Source: Candidatus Omnitrophota bacterium (GTDB taxonomy: Bacteria > Omnitrophota > Gorgyraeia > Gygaellales > Profunditerraquicolaceae). From it: DNA of 8,267 bases. Of the stretch, positions 4,335 through 8,267 are shown in pieces. The position numbers and the translations under genes were made by a program. The stretch lies in assembly GCA_028717055.1 (NCBI GenBank), contig JAQUOO010000053.1, forward strand, positions 1 through 8,267, written 5' to 3'. Below the pieces are notes generated by a model. That model did not search any database. It saw only the letters and a list, made by a program, of their open reading frames with translations, and had not been told where the DNA came from. Positions within the stretch are counted from its first letter, which is position 1, and each line of letters begins with the position of its first letter.

Positions 4335-7129
4335 TTTGCTTTCTCCTCTTCTATGGCAGCCTCGCACCTATCGCAGATCAGAGGATGCTTCACAGATTTT
4401 CCTATTGCCAAACTATAGTTCCAACAACGAGGGCATTTCTCGCCTTCTGCCCTATAGACCTCGATTGCTATATCAGGGCAAACCGCGCTCTTATTCGCAA
4501 GAGATTCGAAATTTTCCCTTTCCTCAATAATCCGCACTTGAGAAACCTTAAAAATCTCAGGCAATTCAACCGCTAAACTTGCTAAGAATTTATACCGTTT
4601 GGGATTGTTTGTCAATAGTTTTATTTGCGCATCAAATGAGCTTCCGATTAACCCGCCGACTCTCTTATCTTCGAGCAGTTTGGTTATCTCCGGAAGGATA
4701 CTCATTACCGTATCGATATTCGCCATGGCTTCATTATCCAAAACCCTCTTACCAACCGGGCCTGGCCAATTCGCCAAGTGGATACTTGCAAAATTATTCT
4801 CCTTTGACTTAGGCAAATATTTCCAGATATCCTCGGCAGTAAATGCCAGAATCGGGCTCATAATCCGGGTTAAAACGCTCAATACCTCATATATCGCTGT
4901 CTGGGCGGAACGCCTTTCGATAGAATTCTTTCCGGCAGTATAAAGCCTGCCCTTGACCATATCCAGATATAGCATCGAAAGCTCCTCGTTGCAAAAATCA
5001 TAGACCCCTTTATAAGCCTTATGGAAGGCAAAAGAATCGAAAGCCAAAGTTACCTGCCCCTTTAAATCCTCGAGTTTCAAAAGAATCCACTTGTCAATAC
5101 TCTTTAATCCGCCTAGCTCCAGACTGTCTCTATCCGGATTAAAATCATATAAATTGCTTAGGATGAACTTGGCTGTATTGCGGATTTTGCGATACGCCTC
5201 GGAAAGGCGCGCGAGCATTTCTTTCGAAATGCGGATATCCTCGTTATAATCGCTAGAGGAAACCCAAAGCCTGATTATGTCCGCCCCGGAATATTTTATA
5301 ATATCCTGGGGAGGAATCACATTGCCCATAGACTTGGACATCTTTCTGCCCTGGCCGTCTACAACATGGCCGTGAGTCAAAACACTTTTATAAGGCGACT
5401 TTCCGTCGATGCACATAGACGGAATCAAAGATGACTGAAACCAGCCCCGGTGCTGATCAGAGCCTTCTAAATAGAGCTCGCAAGGAACTCCTCCCAGTTC
5501 TTTACGTTTTTTAAGCACGGCTTGAGCGCTTACTCCGGAATCAAACCAGACATCCAATATATCCGCTCCTTTTATGAATTCGCCGGCTCCGCAGGCGCAT
5601 TTTAATCCCGGCGGGAGAAAATCCCGAACATCCCGGATGAACCAACAGTCTGTTCCTTCGTTTACGGTAAACTCGCGGTATTTTTCGATTACTCCAGTAT
5701 CCAAGAATTCATTATTGCATTTTTTGCAAATCAAGGAAGGTATCGGAACGCCCCAATACCTCTGGCGGGACAAACACCAATCCGGCCGCAAGCTCACCAT
5801 GCTGGATATTCTTTCTCTGCCGGCCTCAGGAATAAAATTGATATTGTCCCTAACCTCCTTAAGGAGTTTCTGGCGTAAACCATCATGGTCAATTCCCAAG
5901 AACCACTGGTTAGTTGCCCGGAATATAATCGGATTCTTGCACCTCCAGCAATGCGGATAGGAATGATTTATCCTGTCGGCTAATAAAAGCAGCCCGAGAG
6001 ATTGCAGTTTATCAAGAATTACTTTATTGGAATCAAAGACATTCATCCCTTTGAATTCCGAGACGCTTGTATCAAAATTTCCTTTGGGATCAACCGGCAT
6101 AATTATTTCTAATTTATATTTTAAACCCGTCAAATAATCGTCGGCTCCGTGGCCCGGCGCAGTATGGACAAGCCCGCTTCCGTCTTCAGCCGAAACATAA
6201 TTTGCCAAGACAACTTTTCCTTTACGCAAGCCGAATGGATGCTCATAACCCAAGCCTTCCAGTTCCTTGCCTTTGAATTCTCTGATTATTTCATACTTCT
6301 CAATCCCCAAAGAAGGTAAGACCTGCATCCTGACATTGGCAACGATTAAATTACCTTTATCGGTCTTTAAATATGAATAAACGAAATCCGGATGAACCGC
6401 GACTGCGACATTGGCGACTAGCGTCCAAGGAGTAGTTGTCCAGATGACTAAACAGCTATCTTTCGGAAAATCTTCTGTAGCATCAAGCTTGAATTTAACA
6501 AAGACCGACGGAGAAACATGCTCCTCGTATTCAACTTCCGCCTCGGCGAGCGCGGTTTCACACCTGAAACACCAGTTAACCGGCTTTAATCCCCGGTAAA
6601 TGTAACCTTTGCGCGCCAACTCCAAAAGCGATTTAACAATCCCTTCTTCATATTCATGGCTTAAAGTTAAATACGGATTATCCCAATCTCCCAAAACCCC
6701 CAGGCGCTTAAATTCCTCTTTTTGGATATGCACATATTTCATGGCGTAATCATGGGCTTTTTTGCGGAACGCAACCTGATCAATCTGGTATTTGTTCATT
6801 TTAAGTTCTTTAAAAAGCGCGTGTTCCACCGGCAACCCGTGGCAATCCCATCCCGGCACATAGGGAGCGTTAAAGCCCTGCATGGTTTTATATTTTATGA
6901 TTATGTCTTTAAGGGTTTTATTCAGGGCATGACCGATATGGATATTGCCGTTGGCATAAGGAGGCCCGTCATGAAGGACATATTTAGGCTTACCGCTGGA
7001 GTTCTTGCGGATAAGGCCATAAAGATCCTTCTCCTCCCAATCTTTTAAAAGGAGCGGTTCCCTTTTAGGCAAATCAGCCTTCATAGGAAAATCGGTTTTG
7101 GGTAAATTTAATGTAGATTTGTAGTCCAT
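4331..7129 (-). CDS. ileS: Isoleucine--tRNA ligase
   Basis: IleRS is a class I synthetase that charges tRNA-Ile and hydrolyses mischarged valine. The 932-residue protein has the normal bacterial layout. HIGH is at 64-67 after PPYANGN. The editing domain carries TTTPWT (231-236) and HTAPGHGADD (322-331). WCLSRQRYWG is at 451-460, KMSKS at 596-600, and a C-terminal zinc site is formed by CPRC (899-902) and CDRC (919-922). I place the start at ATG 7129, giving MDYKSTLNLPKTDFPMK, which matches the usual IleRS N-terminus. An in-frame ATG at 7189 would add 20 residues that are only translation of repeat element B. No good Shine-Dalgarno sequence precedes 7129, and there is no T-box leader. The stop overlaps the TraR/DksA start, so ileS, the TraR/DksA gene and lspA form one tight cluster. 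Confidence 0.97.
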   Translation of the reverse strand: MDYKSTLNLPKTDFPMKADLPKREPLLLKDWEEKDLYGLIRKNSSGKPKYVLHDGPPYANGNIHIGHALNKTLKDIIIKYKTMQGFNAPYVPGWDCHGLPVEHALFKELKMNKYQIDQVAFRKKAHDYAMKYVHIQKEEFKRLGVLGDWDNPYLTLSHEYEEGIVKSLLELARKGYIYRGLKPVNWCFRCETALAEAEVEYEEHVSPSVFVKFKLDATEDFPKDSCLVIWTTTPWTLVANVAVAVHPDFVYSYLKTDKGNLIVANVRMQVLPSLGIEKYEIIREFKGKELEGLGYEHPFGLRKGKVVLANYVSAEDGSGLVHTAPGHGADDYLTGLKYKLEIIMPVDPKGNFDTSVSEFKGMNVFDSNKVILDKLQSLGLLLLADRINHSYPHCWRCKNPIIFRATNQWFLGIDHDGLRQKLLKEVRDNINFIPEAGRERISSMVSLRPDWCLSRQRYWGVPIPSLICKKCNNEFLDTGVIEKYREFTVNEGTDCWFIRDVRDFLPPGLKCACGAGEFIKGADILDVWFDSGVSAQAVLKKRKELGGVPCELYLEGSDQHRGWFQSSLIPSMCIDGKSPYKSVLTHGHVVDGQGRKMSKSMGNVIPPQDIIKYSGADIIRLWVSSSDYNEDIRISKEMLARLSEAYRKIRNTAKFILSNLYDFNPDRDSLELGGLKSIDKWILLKLEDLKGQVTLAFDSFAFHKAYKGVYDFCNEELSMLYLDMVKGRLYTAGKNSIERRSAQTAIYEVLSVLTRIMSPILAFTAEDIWKYLPKSKENNFASIHLANWPGPVGKRVLDNEAMANIDTVMSILPEITKLLEDKRVGGLIGSSFDAQIKLLTNNPKRYKFLASLAVELPEIFKVSQVRIIEERENFESLANKSAVCPDIAIEVYRAEGEKCPRCWNYSLAIGKSVKHPLICDRCEAAIEEEKAN

Positions 7130-7133
7130 AGCT

Positions 7134-7269
7134 TTAATTACAAATGACAAAATCCAAATTTCAAATGAAATCCAAAATTCCAATACCAAATGACAAAACC
7201 TCGGTTTTGATATTTGGTATTTGCTCTTTAAATTTACTTTGAATTTTGAGCTTTGACATTTGACATTAT
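7134..7269. repeat. Intergenic inverted-repeat element, copy B (mtnP-ileS gap)
   Basis: The core is two 60-base arms (7141-7200 and 7203-7262) around TC (7201-7202). Read inward, each arm is three CAAANNN heptads, an 18-base block and three heptads, as in copy A. Plus-strand heptads include CAAATGA, CAAAATC and CAAATTT on the outside and CAAAACC nearest the centre; the minus-strand arm has CAAATGT, CAAAGCT and CAAAATT outside and the same CAAAACC inside. The central hairpin pairs CAAAACC (7194-7200) with 7203-7209 and AATACCAAAT (7182-7191) with 7212-7221, so 17 of the 19 innermost pairs match. The outer end ATAATGT (7269-7263) contains the mtnP stop codon. The element fills the whole gap up to ileS. 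No T tract follows it. Confidence 0.85.
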
Positions 7270-8126
7270 TTAATATATTTTCCTATAATTATATCCAAAT
7301 CTCTTTTTACTTTAGCCGGGATTAGCTTCCTATCCGTCATAATCGCGTATTTAAGCGATTCTTTGCAACCGCAGGCGCAGGTGCCAAAAATATTCTTGAT
7401 TACTGATTTCAAGATCTTCTTGGAGTTTTCGATATTCTTGTTTAAATTAGCGATAATCATTTCTATAGTAACGGATTCATGCTGAGGATGCCAGCAATCA
7501 TAATCCGTAATCGCAGCCAACACCGCATAACAAATTCCTGCTTCCCGGGCGAGCCTTGCCTCCGCGAAATTAGTCATACCGATAACATCCATTCCCCAGC
7601 TGCGGTATAATCTTGACTCGGCCAATGTCGAAAATGCCGGGCCTTCCATATTTAGATAGGTCCCCCGGGAATGAATGCTCATAGCCAGAGATTTTCCGGT
7701 ATCATAAATAAGCCGGCTTAAACAGGGGCAAACCGGATGCGAAAATTCGATGTGCGCCACTATCCCTTCAGTAAAAAAAGACATTTCCCGGGCATGGCTG
7801 GTCCTGTCTACGAACTGGTCAACTACCACAAAATCCAACGGCTTAAGCTCTTCCTTGAGGCTTCCGCAGGCGCTAACCGAAATAATTTTATCCACGCCCA
7901 ATTTCTTCATTCCGAAGATATTGGCGCGGTAATTTATGCGGCTGGGTGAAATACGGTGCCCGATTCCATGTCGCGGCAAGAATACTATCTCTTGCCCCTC
8001 CAGCTCGCCAAGGATAAATTTAGCAGAAGGCTTGCCAAAAGGCGTGCTTACCAAAACTTCTTTTACATTCTTAATCCCTTCGATTTTATATAATCCGCTT
8101 CCGCCGATAATCCCTATCTTGGGCAT
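7266..8126 (-). CDS. mtnP: S-methyl-5'-thioadenosine phosphorylase
   Basis: This enzyme of the PNP/MTAP family splits methylthioadenosine with phosphate into adenine and methylthioribose-1-phosphate, clearing a by-product of polyamine and other SAM-dependent reactions. The 286-residue protein has GGSGLY (8-13), RHG (52-54, phosphate site), SVSACGSL (83-90), NMEGPAFST (159-167), GMTNFAEA (183-190) and TDYDCW (207-212). The TDYDCW aspartates match those that recognise the purine base in MTAP. A C-terminal CACGC (250-254) resembles the CxC motif seen in some thermostable archaeal MTAPs; its role here is unknown. A related methylthioinosine or guanosine phosphorylase activity cannot be excluded. 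The ATG is six bases after the proC stop, with AAGGA at 8136-8140 nine bases upstream, so the two genes are probably cotranscribed. The stop codon lies in the end of element B. Confidence 0.93.
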   Translation of the reverse strand: MPKIGIIGGSGLYKIEGIKNVKEVLVSTPFGKPSAKFILGELEGQEIVFLPRHGIGHRISPSRINYRANIFGMKKLGVDKIISVSACGSLKEELKPLDFVVVDQFVDRTSHAREMSFFTEGIVAHIEFSHPVCPCLSRLIYDTGKSLAMSIHSRGTYLNMEGPAFSTLAESRLYRSWGMDVIGMTNFAEARLAREAGICYAVLAAITDYDCWHPQHESVTIEMIIANLNKNIENSKKILKSVIKNIFGTCACGCKESLKYAIMTDRKLIPAKVKRDLDIIIGKYIK

Positions 8127-8132
8127 ACCTGT

Positions 8133-8267
8133 TTATCCTTTAGCTAACTTCTCCGCTCTTTTTAACGCAGCCGCTGCCGCGTCTGTCCACGTGCCGCCTT
8201 TAACCAGAATCTCCAAAGCCGCTTCGGTAGTACCGCCTTTAGAAGTAACTTGTTTCCTTAATTCAGG
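8133..8267 (-). CDS. proC: Pyrroline-5-carboxylate reductase, C-terminal end
   Basis: The last 44 codons of a gene that enters from the right edge are present, too few to show the NAD(P)-binding domain. The peptide contains LRKQVTSKGGTTEAALEIL (residues 3-21 of the fragment), which fits the P5C reductase signature (V-T-S-x-G-G-T-T-x-x-A-L), followed by an Ala-rich helix and KRAEKLAKG at the end. ProC reduces pyrroline-5-carboxylate to proline. The identification rests on this one signature, which is distinctive. mtnP follows after six bases. Confidence 0.88.
   Translation of the reverse strand, partial: PELRKQVTSKGGTTEAALEILVKGGTWTDAAAAALKRAEKLAKG

Noticed and set aside
4335..4367. ATG start of the TraR/DksA gene at 4367
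   Set aside because: It lies inside the ileS zinc-site region, gives an unlikely peptide and has no better ribosome-binding site than the TTG at 4334.
5574..5960. Plus-strand open frame of 128 codons inside ileS
   Set aside because: It is antisense to conserved IleRS sequence, so it is a reading-frame shadow.
7130..7189. Extra 20 residues at the IleRS N-terminus (start at 7189)
   Set aside because: They are encoded by repeat element B, and the downstream ATG at 7129 gives the standard IleRS N-terminus.
7130..7265. T-box riboswitch upstream of ileS
   Set aside because: The region is only about 136 bases, contains no T-box core sequence or specifier stem, and is explained completely by the repeat element.
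7134..7269. MITE or IS remnant
   Set aside because: The inverted structure fits, but I find no target-site duplication, no transposase and no matching IS end. The copies are too divergent to look recently mobile, so it stays a repeat of unknown origin.

Overview
This window reads as ordinary chromosomal housekeeping DNA from a Gram-negative-type bacterium. Every gene lies on the minus strand, so transcription runs from high to low coordinates. The DNA is moderately AT-rich by eye. The gene set, the tight ileS - TraR/DksA - lspA overlaps, the short Lgt with a CCYG motif and the CAAA/TTTG-rich intergenic elements remind me of uncultured Omnitrophota-like (former OP3) genomes. That placement comes from memory and general appearance, not from a marker gene.

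Layout in the direction of transcription: the 3' end of proC (8267-8133); mtnP (8126-7266); intergenic element B (7269-7134); ileS (7129-4331); a TraR/DksA zinc-finger gene (4334-3951) that probably starts with TTG inside the ileS stop; lspA (3937-3509); intergenic element A (3503-3368); a possible promoter (3353-3325); lgt (3295-2567); an rluD-type pseudouridine synthase gene (2563-1634); a good sigma-70 promoter whose -35 box overlaps the rluD stop codon (1637-1609); a leader with two small palindromes; an uncharacterised membrane-anchored coiled-coil gene (1523-723); and aroA, coupled by an ATGA overlap and cut by the window edge (726-1).

Functionally the window combines amino-acid metabolism (ProC, AroA), methylthioadenosine salvage (MtnP), translation (IleRS, RluD-type synthase), a transcription regulator (TraR/DksA) and two of the three lipoprotein-maturation enzymes (Lgt adds diacylglycerol, LspA then removes the signal peptide). 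lspA and lgt lie on either side of element A.

The most interesting structure is non-coding. The two longer intergenic gaps are filled by elements with the same design: two 60-nt arms in inverted orientation around a 2-nt centre. Each arm, read inward, is three CAAANNN heptads, one 18-nt block and three more heptads. The two copies have the same lengths but clearly different sequence. One supplies the mtnP stop codon, and read as protein it creates a false N-terminal extension on ileS. I see no defence system, CRISPR array, transposase, tRNA or rRNA in the window.
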